Below, one piece after another: positions 11,627-21,192 of a stretch of DNA of 47,613 nucleotides. The DNA lies in NCBI GenBank assembly GCA_001579985.1, contig LRSR01005185.1, forward strand, positions 1-47,613, in the 5' to 3' direction. A model generated the notes under the pieces. It saw nothing but the letters and a program-made list of their open reading frames with translations, had not been told where the DNA came from and ran no database searches. The number at the start of each line of letters is the position of its first letter. The first letter of the stretch is position 1. This stretch comes from Hypsibius dujardini (Eukaryota; Tardigrada; Eutardigrada; Parachela; Hypsibiidae). Position numbers and translations under genes: made by a program.

Positions 11627-13619
11627 AACAGACAGACAGACATACAGACAGGCAGGCAGACAGACAGACAGACAGACAGATAGACAATTTTGACAAACTA
11701 CGCTTCATATCACCAACCTACGCCGGCTTTGACGACCATCTTCTTCTTTTGAGAGCTGGCTTCCTTCTTTAAGTGTGTCAACTGCCTGCTTGGGGTGACG
11801 TAAATTGTGTCCGCCGTCGGGCACTTTACACCATACGTGGTCAAAGCTCGCGGTGACTGAATCTTACTCGGTGATCCCGTCTGGATTGAATCTCCGTGCA
11901 GCGGTGCGCCCTCCGAATCTTCCTTTGACTCTGTCGTTTTGATTTTTTGGGGTTTCTTGTTGACCGCTTCTACAACCAAACGAATTATTACTCGCAAAAA
12001 TAGTTAGAGAAAAGAGAAACCCTTAAAGATTCTTACTTGGCTGAAAGGTTCGGTTTGCAAGGACAGTCTCCGACAAGGATGCCCGTACCGTCGACCGTGA
12101 TGTCTTGCGTCGCGTCTCCTCTTGTTGCTCGAACTCTCGGACTTTTTCATCGCACCCGCTAATATTGTCCAGTGGCTCCCAGGTGGATTCCGACTTCGAA
12201 TAGCCAACCCATTTGATTTGATACTACAAAAACACCCAACACAAACCAAATTAATATCAATAAAATATTTAGTACAAGGACGGCAATATTAGTCCAATAG
12301 AATATAATAATCAACGAAACTTTTATTGACTAATTCTTTATTTCAGTTTAAGAACAGGCTAAAGCCAGTCAAACAATAATGCCCACGTAATATTTGAAAG
12401 AGCATTTATAGTTGACAAGAAAACTAATTAGACGACTAATTTAGTTTATGCCATAGTCATTCCTCTCAGACGGCATCAAACGAACCAGAAAGAACCAGTG
12501 TCTCCACCTAGGGTAAAACTTGGAAGTGGACGTTCCAACTTAGAACTTCTAACTTGGAATTGGAAGTTTCATCTTGGAAGTTCCAACTTCAAGCTTAGTT
12601 TCGATAGACCCACCGTAATCAACGAATCAATCAAGCGCTGACGAGCAAAAGGTTTGTTTTCAATCTCACCTGTAACACTCCGTTGTGCGTGCGTTTCGCC
12701 ATAATTCTTTCCACTTCGAACTCTTTCGGCCCCTCGTCCTCCTCTCCGTCCGGTATTCCGCCCGTAATCGCATCTTCCTCCTTCACATCCTTATCCAAGT
12801 CGGCGTCGTTGGAAGACGATGAATCGATCACCATTACAGCCGACCTCCTGCCACAATCAACTAATCCATGAACCACAAAGAGCATTGCAATAGAGAATGG
12901 GTGATACAAACATGGCCAGAACCTTAAACTAAGCCAGTCCAATCCTACCGAATGAGATATCACAGTAGGATTGGCTTCCCTTGTCCCACTCTTTGCTTCG
13001 TCGGCCTTACCTCGATCAGTTAAAAGGGTTTGGCCATGTGTGAACATCGATACATTCGTAACTCCCCCAATTTCAATCAATCAACCTAGACGATGACGAT
13101 GCTGGATCAAGTAGCAATCAATTGATAGTTTCCTTTATCGGTCTAAAAACTTGTCAATCAGTCAATCCATCCACGAAAACACTCTAGCCAGTAGCCATTA
13201 AACTGTAACAACGCTAGCCCGTGCACTAAATGAATCAATCAATCAATCAACCAATGAGTGCACTAAATGAATCAATCAATCAACCAATGAGTTCACTAAA
13301 TGAATCAATCAATCAAGCAATGAGTGCACTAAATGAATCAACCAATCAACCAATCAACCGATGGAAAAAAATAATGTTACGGTTCTTCAGGATCGACTGC
13401 TCTGTACCTCGAAGCTTTTGCACGCTGTTTCACATTCCCCTCTTCCGCGATACGATGGTCTTCCAGCGGTATCTGCAGTACGTCTGCATCAGCTTCTGCA
13501 TCATCAGAATCACTTTCCATTCGCGCTCGCTTCTTGACACGTTTCGACGAGCTTGAATCCTTCGTCTTGGACAATCGACTGGACCGCGAAGTGGGTGTCA
13601 TGGCTTTAAATTTGTCCAT
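10647..13619 (-). CDS. HP1-like chromodomain and chromoshadow protein with long hinge
   Basis: Exons on the minus strand: 13619-13408, 12847-12670, 12223-12037, 11969-11718, 11428-11049 and 10862-10647. They join in frame to 474 residues. Residues 1-111 are Ser/Lys-rich then acidic. A chromodomain follows at about 112-165 (FEVERIMAKR, YQIKWVGYSK, STWEPLDNI); the aromatic cage is filled by Phe114 and by the Trp and Tyr of IKWVGY, consistent with methyl-lysine reading. A basic, low-complexity hinge of about 240 residues leads to a shadow-like domain at about 412-470 (KIIGMISAKG, then a C-terminal ILPLKLLNYYESLV helix). Family knowledge: HP1 proteins bind H3K9me and dimerise through the shadow domain in heterochromatin. 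HP1 is usually near 200 residues, so the hinge is unusually long. If the donor at 11048 is not used, frame 5 runs to a stop near 10965 and gives a form lacking the shadow domain. Confidence 0.8.
11508..11690. repeat. ACAG array in intron 4 of the HP1-like gene
   Basis: ACAG with AAAC variants on the + strand (CTGT on the transcribed strand), filling the intron between exons 4 and 5. Confidence 0.95.
13228..13366. repeat. Tandem repeat in intron 1 of the HP1-like gene
   Basis: Four copies of a unit of about 35 bp built from AATC steps followed by CAATGAGTGCACTAAATG. Diverged in the number of AATC steps. Confidence 0.85.
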
Positions 13620-14593
13620 GTTCCCGAGATGGGTTAGAAAAGAAGGCTGCAGAATTTATTTTCAATTCAAATGAAATTCTGGTGAAAGTGGATGGCACAC
13701 GGGACGGGAAGGCCACTTGAAATCAAGAGCGAAATAGCAAGGAGGTTACGAGTCAAAATTGTGAAACGGATCAGGAGACTCAACTGCTCTCCCTTGATCG
13801 ATTTCGAGCGTTTCACCTGTAGGAATATACAGGGATTTTTCTCATTGAGCCTTTGTGAAATACACGTCGCAAACTAGGATCTTCCTTCTTACCGCATCAC
13901 CGTGGTCGGCATTTTGATTGTTTTAGTTTGCACTATTCCCTCTCGAATGAAAGACCTTTGTGTCGGTCAGTAGTCGGTAATCGTACGAAATACTTGTCCC
14001 CACGGTTAATTATCGTTGATTACGATTACTGCGACCAAAGTCCAAAGCCTGAGTGAAGAGCAATGCCTTCCCCGGTTGGACTGTCCCATTCACGCCATTC
14101 ACGCATTTACGTACGAGGGAGGGGTCCTGGAATGGGCCACCCTGGAATCAGAACTTCCAGACAGGTTTTGGCTATCACCAAGGTCCTGAACGACAGAAAA
14201 TAATCGATAACCCCGGTGGAACGCGTATCAGCCATGAAAAAAAAATTGTGGGAATATGTTTAAAAAAACGAAATAATTGGACGGTTGGAAAAAGCTCCCT
14301 GTAGAGGTCGCTGACTTTGCAGTGTGTCATTTGTTTTCAAATAATTTGCGACAGAGCGCCCCCTGCCACCCGGTGGCCCATTCCAAGGTACGGAAAGTCA
14401 AGTGGCCCACTCCAGGACCCCTTCCTCGTACAGTACAGTGTACAGTGTACGGTATACTTCATGCGGCATGAGAGTTAACCGGTATTTCACAGAACTGCAT
14501 CAGAAGTTTTGATGCTTTACAGTCTGTGCACGGTTCTTCACTTCGGGAATAATTCAGCATTTTGCGGACGCAAAGTTCGTTCTAACCGACACA
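13620..14593. other. Divergent intergenic region
   Basis: Separates the head-to-head HP1-like (-) and oxygenase (+) genes. No coding exon is supported. A short GTACAGTGTACAGTGTAC run lies near 14430-14455. The promoters of both genes should lie here, but I see no clear TATA box or initiator. Confidence 0.45.
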
Positions 14594-16320
14594 ATGACCA
14601 CCGCACATATTCCTGTCGTTGATTTCGGCAGTCAGTTTCAAGACAACAAGGAGCAACTCGGGATCACGCTCGTCGACATTTTTCGCACCGTTGGATTTGT
14701 GTACCTGAAAAATCACGGCGTTCCTGAGGAAACGGTTAGACGTCTTTTCTACCCTTTTTTTGTGGATTGAGACTATTGGCATTTTAATGTTAATGTGGTG
14801 GTCACAGACAGACAGTGCCGTTGATTATAGATTCAGGGTGCATTCGGGTCTTCTCAGAAGTTTTTCGAGCTGGGTACGGACACCAAAAAGAAGTATGGCC
14901 GACCGCCGGGCACCGACGTCAACTCCGGATATGTCCCCGTGGGAATGGAAAGGTTCGGAGAAACTCGCACCCCATACTTCATTAATCCGAAAAGTATGGT
15001 GCAACTAGCTGGTAGTGTGTTTTGCAAAATTGGATGATTTGATTCTAGGCTGAACGCGTTTTTGGAGAACGAGCACAAGACAGTAGAGATTAGAGAGGCC
15101 TACAACTATCTGCCATTCGATAAAACAGTATGCATAGCTTCCATATTTTACCCGCGTTGGGACACTGAGGTCTGACGTGCTGTCCTGTCGACTTAAGGTT
15201 ACATATCTGAGTGACTTGTCAGTCTGCTGCCTGTCTGTCTGTCTATCTGTCTGTTTGACTGTCTGCCTGTCTATCTGCCTGCCTGCCTGCCTGCCTGCCT
15301 GTCTGCCTGCCTGTCTGTCTGCCTGCCTGTCTGTATGTCTACCTGTCTACCTCTCTGTGTCTACCTTTTATTGTTTGTCTGGCCCGCCCTGCGACCACAA
15401 ATTACTGTATATTCCGTTCCACTTCAGAAACTGCCATCTGAAGTTCCGCAGTTCGATGAAACGCTGTCTACCCTGTTTGTCGAATCCACAAGACTGGCTC
15501 GCGACATTTTCGAATGCATCGCATTAGGATTATGTTTGGAAAAGCAGGACATATTTGTATCTAGTCATCAGCTGATTGGTCAGCGGGGTAATCCGACCAC
15601 GTTGCGCACCCTCTCTTATCCACCCATCGATCCGTCAGCCGAAGATGCCGCTCAACTTACCCGCTGTGGCACACATTCTGACTATGGAACCATAACGCTC
15701 CTGTACCAAGACGAGATTGGGGGACTGGAGGTGGAAAATCGGGATGATGTTTTCCTACCTGCACTCCCGATGCCCGGTACGATCTTGGTCAACGTGGGTG
15801 ACCTACTACAGCGTTGGACCTCCGACCTACTACGTTCTACTGTAAGATAGTTTTTTTTAGATCATACGATGAAGAAAGCACGAACGTCTTCCCCTATCTA
15901 GGCAGAGCGACAAAAAGACAAACAGACACAGACACAGACACAGACACAGACACGACACAGACACAGATACAGATACAGATACAGACACAAACACAGACAC
16001 AGACACAGACACAGACACAGACACAGACACAGACACAGACACAGACACACAGACACACACTCAAGCAAACTGAGAGGGACAGTGAGACAATCAGACAGTC
16101 GGAACGAATAACGCTATACTCGTACCTACATCTACAATGCTTTCAGCGTCATCGAGTAACATGTAACAACATGCAAGCCATCAAGAAGACCCGTCAGAGC
16201 TTAGCTTTCTTCGTTCATCCAGACGACAACTTTACCGTGAAATGCCTGGATGGTTCTGACAAATATCCGCCAGTGTCTGCCGGCGAATATCTCCAGGACC
16301 GGTTCAAACTAACTTACTAA
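14594..16320 (+). CDS. Isopenicillin-N-synthase-like Fe(II)/2-oxoglutarate oxygenase
   Basis: Exons 14594-14734, 14837-14952, 15049-15127, 15428-15841 and 16147-16320 join to 307 residues. The N-terminal IPVVDFGSQ and GFVYLKNHGVP are the family's usual opening. The iron site is complete: HSDYG gives His195 and Asp197, and RHRV gives distal His252; Arg266 with Ser268 (RQS) fits the 2-oxoglutarate carboxylate site. LVNVGDLLQRWT, FFVHPDD and YPPVSAGEYL are further family blocks. For exon 2 I prefer the donor at 14953 because it yields ERLN and REAYNYLP in frame, as in the family; the donor at 14994 would run into a stop. Substrate is unknown. It is an uncharacterised soluble dioxygenase, not evidence of antibiotic synthesis. 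Confidence 0.88.
15215..15385. repeat. CTGT/CTGC array in oxygenase intron 3
   Basis: Mixed CTGT and CCTG units on the + strand, in the intron between exons 3 and 4. Confidence 0.9.
15918..16055. repeat. ACAGAC hexamer array in oxygenase intron 4
   Basis: Repeats of CAGACA and CAGATA on the + strand, in the last intron and opposite in orientation to the intron 3 array. Confidence 0.9.
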
Positions 16321-16865
16321 AATTCACAACTTACCGATCGCTGTACGAGAACCTTTTTCAAATTAGATGTACAGTGCTACACTTAGTACTGTACTTATTA
16401 CTCGTATAATAGTACTGTATTCCTATTTGTGCAAATGGTTCGTGTACCCATGACCTTAGTTCCACTGCACTGCTTGAACTATCCTCTTTATGCCCCGCCT
16501 GGAACGTACATAAAGAACTGACTGACGTTTATTGGTTATGTTTTGGGAAATCCCTGAGATAATCTTAGTTAAATCTTTCAGGCATAACAGATTGTATACG
16601 AGTCCAATAGTAGAAAATAGGACGGTGCCGGTAACAAAAGCCGCAGCGCCCCCTGAAGGCGCCACAGCTTCAAAAATTGGCGTTGGTACTGGTAGTGTGA
16701 GAGCAGCAGTTTCAGTCAGTATGGCGCATCCTGTGAGCATCGGTTGCAAGCATGGGTGTTACGCCTACGCCGATCCGGGACATTGAAGAAGAATAATCTC
16801 AACGCAAGACAAGAAGCGAGCAGCTGACCGTAAACAGCTGAGACGGGTAGACTGCTGATTGCTGA
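16321..16865. other. 3' flank of the oxygenase gene
   Basis: Contains repeated GTACTGTACT-like motifs (16370-16425), related to those in the adjoining palindromic element. A minus-strand open frame at 16456-16749 encodes a hydrophobic stretch but has no family match or splice context, so I do not call it. Confidence 0.4.
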
Positions 16866-17159
16866 GGCACGATCTAAAACATGGACTGTACTCCTGCAAT
16901 GGACTCCTGTACTGTACTCCTGCAATGGATTCCTGTACTGGACCATTTCTAGTTTTGCCGAACCAAAATACATAGCTTGTTTTTTTAAACGCATTTGCAA
17001 AACATTACATTACAGTACAGTACACTCCAGTACAGTACACGAGTACAGTAAAAAAATCCAGTACAGCAGTCCAGTACACGAGTCCAGTACAGGAGTACAG
17101 TAAAGGAGTCCAGTACACGAGTCCAGTACAGGAGTACAGTCCATGTTTTAGATCGTGCC
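16866..17159. mobile_element. Palindromic MITE-like element with internal 15-bp repeats
   Basis: GGCACGATCTAAAACATGGA at 16866 and its reverse complement ending at 17159 are perfect inverted repeats of about 31 bp. Between them are many copies of a CAGTACAGGAGTA / CAGTACACGAGTC motif on the right, with inverted partners (CTCCTGTACTG) on the left. No coding capacity. No target-site duplication is obvious. The right end directly abuts the SMYD-type gene remnant. Confidence 0.75.
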
Positions 17160-18286
17160 GTCGGGGGATGCCGTCTTCGATTGCGTCCCGTGGATGTTCT
17201 CGGTGGCTGCTGATTCAGAGGATCTTCGCTGCCACAACTGTCTCGCCATCATCGAGCCAAAGATCCTAGGGGATGGCAGTTGCTCCTGTAAAGGCTGCCA
17301 ATTTGCTCATTACTGCTCGATGTCGTGGATGGTAAGTGGGACTCGTCCGACGTTCTTGACCTTTATGGCTGGGTCGGGGTTCCTGTGCTTCTTTCTTGGT
17401 GTGACAAAAGTGAAAGGGTTCGATCCGTCGTAGGAGATGGATTTCAGAGACCTCCACAAGCAAGAGTGTGGATTCCTGCGGCGCATGGTCGTGGTAAAGT
17501 ATAAGCCGGGCGACCACTTTCTTATGCTTCTGAAGGGATTGATGGGAATTACGGTATTACTTTTGGTTGATCGATTGATTGGCTGATTGGCTTCCACTTT
17601 GCCATTTGTGTGACGAATAGCCTTTCCTCACTTGATTGCATGAACTGGCTGCTAGCATCTGATATGTTGTCACGTAGGATTCCAATTTGGGCGATTGATT
17701 TGTTGTCGTCGTTCGGTCATTCTTTTCTGCTATTGCCAAGTACTTTCAGTCATTTGGCCGGATAAAGAATGTGTATCGAAGGAGTTGAAAAGGGCTGTTG
17801 TAACTATGCTCCTGTTCCATGCTCCTGTTCCATGTTCACAGAACGCGGACATGTTTGCGATGCGCTGTGGCAGTAGATCTCGCCGACGCGCTCTTCTTTC
17901 GATGGGCGGGCTCAGCAGAAGTGTGACGGTTGCGGATTTTCACCGTACGACACGACACGCCTCACAGAAGCAACCACACTGGTCAAGAGCTTCGCCGACT
18001 CCAAGGCACGGGTGAAGGAATAGGATCTTTAGAGCAGGCGAACTGGCCGCCGGACCAGTTTATTTTGGAAAGTAGGAGCGTTGCTGGTCGGCCAGTATCG
18101 GTTTCTACATTGGAGCAACCCACTGTTGGCCGCCACCTGTCGGTACATATCCATTTGAAATGGGAACTGCAGGATTACTGGCAGGCGGCAAAATTCACGG
18201 TGTTCGCTCTTGAGTGTTACAGTAAGTGCAGAAACAGATTATCGAATTAACGCCCTGGCGTTGTAGTCAATTAAGTTTCGCATACA

Positions 18287-18378
18287 GACAGACTGACATA
18301 CAGATATATAGGCTGGCAGACAGACAGACAGGCATACAGACAGGCAGGCAGGCAGACAGACAGACAGACAGACAGAGA
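18287..18378. repeat. ACAG array flanking the mariner insertion
   Basis: ACAG/GCAG units ending two bases before the TA target duplication of the mariner element. Confidence 0.9.
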
Positions 18379-18380
18379 TA

Positions 18381-19725
18381 CGAGGGGCACTCCCTAAGTC
18401 TTGTCACTTGATTTGTTAAAAATTAACGGCCAAACAATTTAATGATTTTACTTCACCGACCTTCAAAGTAGTCACCCTTAAACTGAATACACTTTTCACA
18501 ACGAGAGAGCCAGCTCTGGAAGACAGCTAAAAATCCATCTTTCCCGAGCTACCAGAGACGCCTTGTCACAGCGCAGTGAAGTACATCTTCAGACTCAAAT
18601 CTTATTCCCCGCAGGGACTCTTTTAACTTTGGGAACAGAAAGAAGTCACAGGGGGACAAGTCTGGCGAATAAGCCGGATGAGACAAAATTTTAAATTTTT
18701 CTTTCTTAAGAAACCCGGTGGTTAATCCTGCCGTGTGGCTGGAGGCGTTATCGTGATGTATTTTTAACCCACGAAGTCCCATCTTCCCTCGCCTGCGCTT
18801 GAGCGTCCGTACCAGTTTCTTGAGGCAGGTTTCAACGTAGAACTCCGACATCATAGTACTATGCTTCTTTGTTGGAAAAAGCCTTGAAGTCGACACAACA
18901 CCAGCACTGTTGAAGAAGATGATATACATGGTCTTTTTCGCACTCCTCGAGCGACGAACTTTCGTAGGGCGAGAATCCTTTTTCTTCACCCACTGCATGG
19001 ACTGCCGTTTAGTAAGAGGATCTTGGTAATAAGCCCACATCTCGTCACCAGTAACGAGCTCTTTCAGACGTCTTCATGGCCTTCGCCATATGCGTTCAGG
19101 AAATCCAGGGCAAAATTCAACCGGTTCTGCTTCTGGTCCTCGGAGAGACTGTGCGGCACCCAGCGACTACAGACCTTTTTCATCTGGAGTTTCCGTTTCA
19201 AAATCAGCTTCACCCTCGACGAAATAATTGAAAATTCACGCTGAATCATCTGGTATGTTGAATGGGGATAATCGGTGATGAAATGATCCACGCCGGCAAT
19301 TAATTCAGGAGTGACAACCGTCGGGCGTCTTCCAGATCGTGGCAAATCTTCCAACTCACATCTTCCTTCACGCAGCGCCCGAAACCAACGCTGAACAATT
19401 CTTTTCGATGGTACCTTTTACCCTCTAAAAGTCTTCTGCAGGCGGTCAAAAGATTGCTGAGGCGATAGACCATTTTTAATGTCATGGAAGATCGCTGCAC
19501 GAAGAGCAAAAATGGAATTCAGAATGGTGTGGAGACGGTGAGAGAACGTGTATGAAATGGCTTGCGTCCGAGCGCGTCGCTTGTCTCGCCAGTGGCTCGC
19601 AGCGCCCTACTTTTTTTAAATCTAGGTCACCACTCATTCCCCTACTTAACTGCATGAGCCAAACAGTGAAAACTGCTGTCATTTTTTTGAGAATTCAAGT
19701 GACAAGACTTAGGGAGTGCCCCTTG
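18381..19725 (-). mobile_element. Mariner transposon (DD34D), degenerate
   Basis: 1345 bp, a standard mariner length. The termini are near-perfect inverted repeats of about 30 bp: CGAGGGGCACTCCCTAAGTC on the left, and on the right the complement of CAAGGGGCACTCCCTAAGTC. Both ends are flanked by TA (18379-18380 and 19726-19727), the expected target duplication. The interior carries a minus-strand transposase pseudogene. Inserted within the SMYD-type remnant. Confidence 0.95.
18453..19560 (-). pseudogene. Mariner transposase, inactivated
   Basis: Reading the minus strand, helix-turn-helix segments (VQRWFRALREGRCELEDLPR) lead to SRWVPHSLSEDQK, then LVTGDEMWAYY with the first catalytic Asp, IHHDNASSHTAG with the second, and YSPDLSPCDFFLFPKL with the third. 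Exactly 34 residues separate the second and third Asp, which is DD34D. The frame is broken at least three times: a TAA upstream of the helix-turn-helix, a shift just before VTGDE (near 19045), and a shift near 18550 before the C-terminal CEKCIQFKGDYFEG block. It is therefore not expected to be active. Confidence 0.9.
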
Positions 19726-20170
19726 TACAGCAGAGCACACACACTCACACAAAGGTCCAAATATTTGGTGCAGGCGCGGGCGGAATGCACGCCCTATCTG
19801 TCCCTTGATGCCGAGAGGATACGGTAACGTTGTTGTTCCCCTTCGCAGGAGGTGGTTGTCGCCTTACGACCCTCGATTGAGGTGGGCCTTCTCAGTGGGG
19901 CAAAGCAAAGGCGCAGTCAATGGGGTTGGAGGACGACGTCAAAAACGAGTCAGACGATAATGAGAAGGACGATACGAAGTTTGCGAAGAATACCCTTCAC
20001 TTTGCCGCGGAACCCACGGCTTGGACCATCCGGTTTACAAGGAGAATCTCGCCACCCTCCACAGATCCGCCTCATCCAGCGCGCTGGCGCGGAAATCAAT
20101 CGAGGCGACGCCGGGTGTGACTTCGGCCACCCACACGGAAGTGGAAGTTTCCGCTTCCACTTTTTGCTAG

Positions 20171-21192
20171 CAAATTCCGTTGAACTGGTCCGCATTACAT
20201 TTCCAGTAAAGAAGAAATGGGGTCGATCCTTTTAGTTCTTTTCCCTGGGGTTCTTCTCATCGTTAACACCAGTACCGGATTATTAACCGGGTCTTTTCAG
20301 TTTTCTAGATTTCGTCACCTGTCTTTTGGAATCATTTTGTAACTGGAGATTTTTTCTTGAGATATTTTCACCCGTTGGTCTTTAATACGTATTTGTTTCT
20401 TCTCGAGCCTTATTGCCTGTGGTCCAGTTAGAAGTCGCAATCTCTAGTCTCCGCAATGAAATGTCTTTGTTTCCTTAGCGTGGAGTTAGATGACGGTCAC
20501 CCAGTCACCCAGTCACCCAGTCACCCAGTCACCCAGTCAACCAGTCACCCAGTTCACCCAGTCACCCAGTCACCCAGTTCACCCAGTCACCCAGTCACCC
20601 AGTTCACCCAGTCACCCAGTTCACCCAGTTCACCCAGTTCACCCAGTTCACCCAGTTCACCCAGTCACCCAGTTCACCCAGTCACCCAGTCACCCAGTTC
20701 ACGATCTGACGAAACTGTCTGCCGTGTTGGCTTTTAATGGTGCTTAAAAGAGTGCGGCGGCGTGAACAACTACCAGAGATCTTGCAAGTGCAAAATAGAC
20801 CGGAGAATCAGTGCAGAAAAAAAACAAGCATATTTCGAGCCAAGTGCCCGGACAGTGAAGGACCTATCTTTCCAGGTGGCAAAAACTACTGCGAAACGGA
20901 CGGCAAGTGAAGTACAGACGGCATTTGACGACGAGAGATTACAATAAATCTAAAGGACGCACAGCACTCTTCCTTGTTTTCGAGACGAAAGCACGAGCGA
21001 GCTTATAGAAAAGTCAATTCTTTGTTTAATTCCCTGTAGATAGGCGCGAATGGTGAGTGAAAGTGCAGATGAGCCGGCTCAGTTTTGGGGGCCGTAGAAA
21101 TATTCGTAGCGATGCAGGTTATCTAGCTGCAGGAAGCGAACGAGGGGAAACAATAGAGTGCGACAAAACCATCAAACTCATTTTCACAGCAT
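20171..21192. other. Intergenic region with CACCCAGT satellite
   Basis: Lies between the SMYD-type remnant and the 3' end of the guanylyl cyclase gene. Apart from the tandem array at 20491-20702 I see no gene. Open frames through the array are repeat artefacts. Confidence 0.5.
20491..20702. repeat. 8-9-bp tandem array CACCCAGT(T)
   Basis: About 25 copies of CACCCAGT, alternating irregularly with a 9-bp TCACCCAGT form. Sharp ends on both sides. Confidence 0.95.

Larger units (their letters stand above)
17160..20170 (+). pseudogene. Decayed SMYD-type (MYND/SET/TPR) gene
   Basis: Pieces of a SMYD lysine methyltransferase occur in order. First is SGDAVFDCVPWMF with CHNC and CKGCQFAHYC, spliced (donor 17333, acceptor about 17432) to a MEMDFRDLHKQEC block: a MYND finger in which one expected Cys is Trp. 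A further piece resembles the post-SET cysteines (QQKCDGCG, about 17910) but lies just after an in-frame stop. A WELQDYWQAAKF helix follows near 18150. Last is THGLDHPVYKENLATLH (about 20005-20055), the conserved SMYD C-terminal THG-x-x-H segment, out of frame with the helix before it. I cannot find the SET core (NHSCxPN). The 5' end is cut by a palindromic element and a mariner sits inside. Most likely a pseudogene; a very diverged gene with missed exons is the alternative. Confidence 0.55.

Noticed and set aside
14994-15048. Shorter intron (donor at 14994) in the oxygenase gene
   Set aside because: It leaves an immediate TGA in frame, whereas the donor at 14953 keeps phase and gives the family's ERLx...EAYNY pattern.
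16456-16749. Minus-strand 97-residue frame with a hydrophobic segment
   Set aside because: No family resemblance, no splice context and no supporting neighbour; it could be chance.
19920-20120. Ankyrin-like hint NTLHFAAE
   Set aside because: A single short match with no repeat following; the neighbouring frame gives the much stronger SMYD C-terminal THG-x-x-H segment.
20456-20747. Open frames rich in His, Pro, Ser and Gln across the CACCCAGT array
   Set aside because: All frames stay open because of the tandem repeat; no start context, splice sites or family match.
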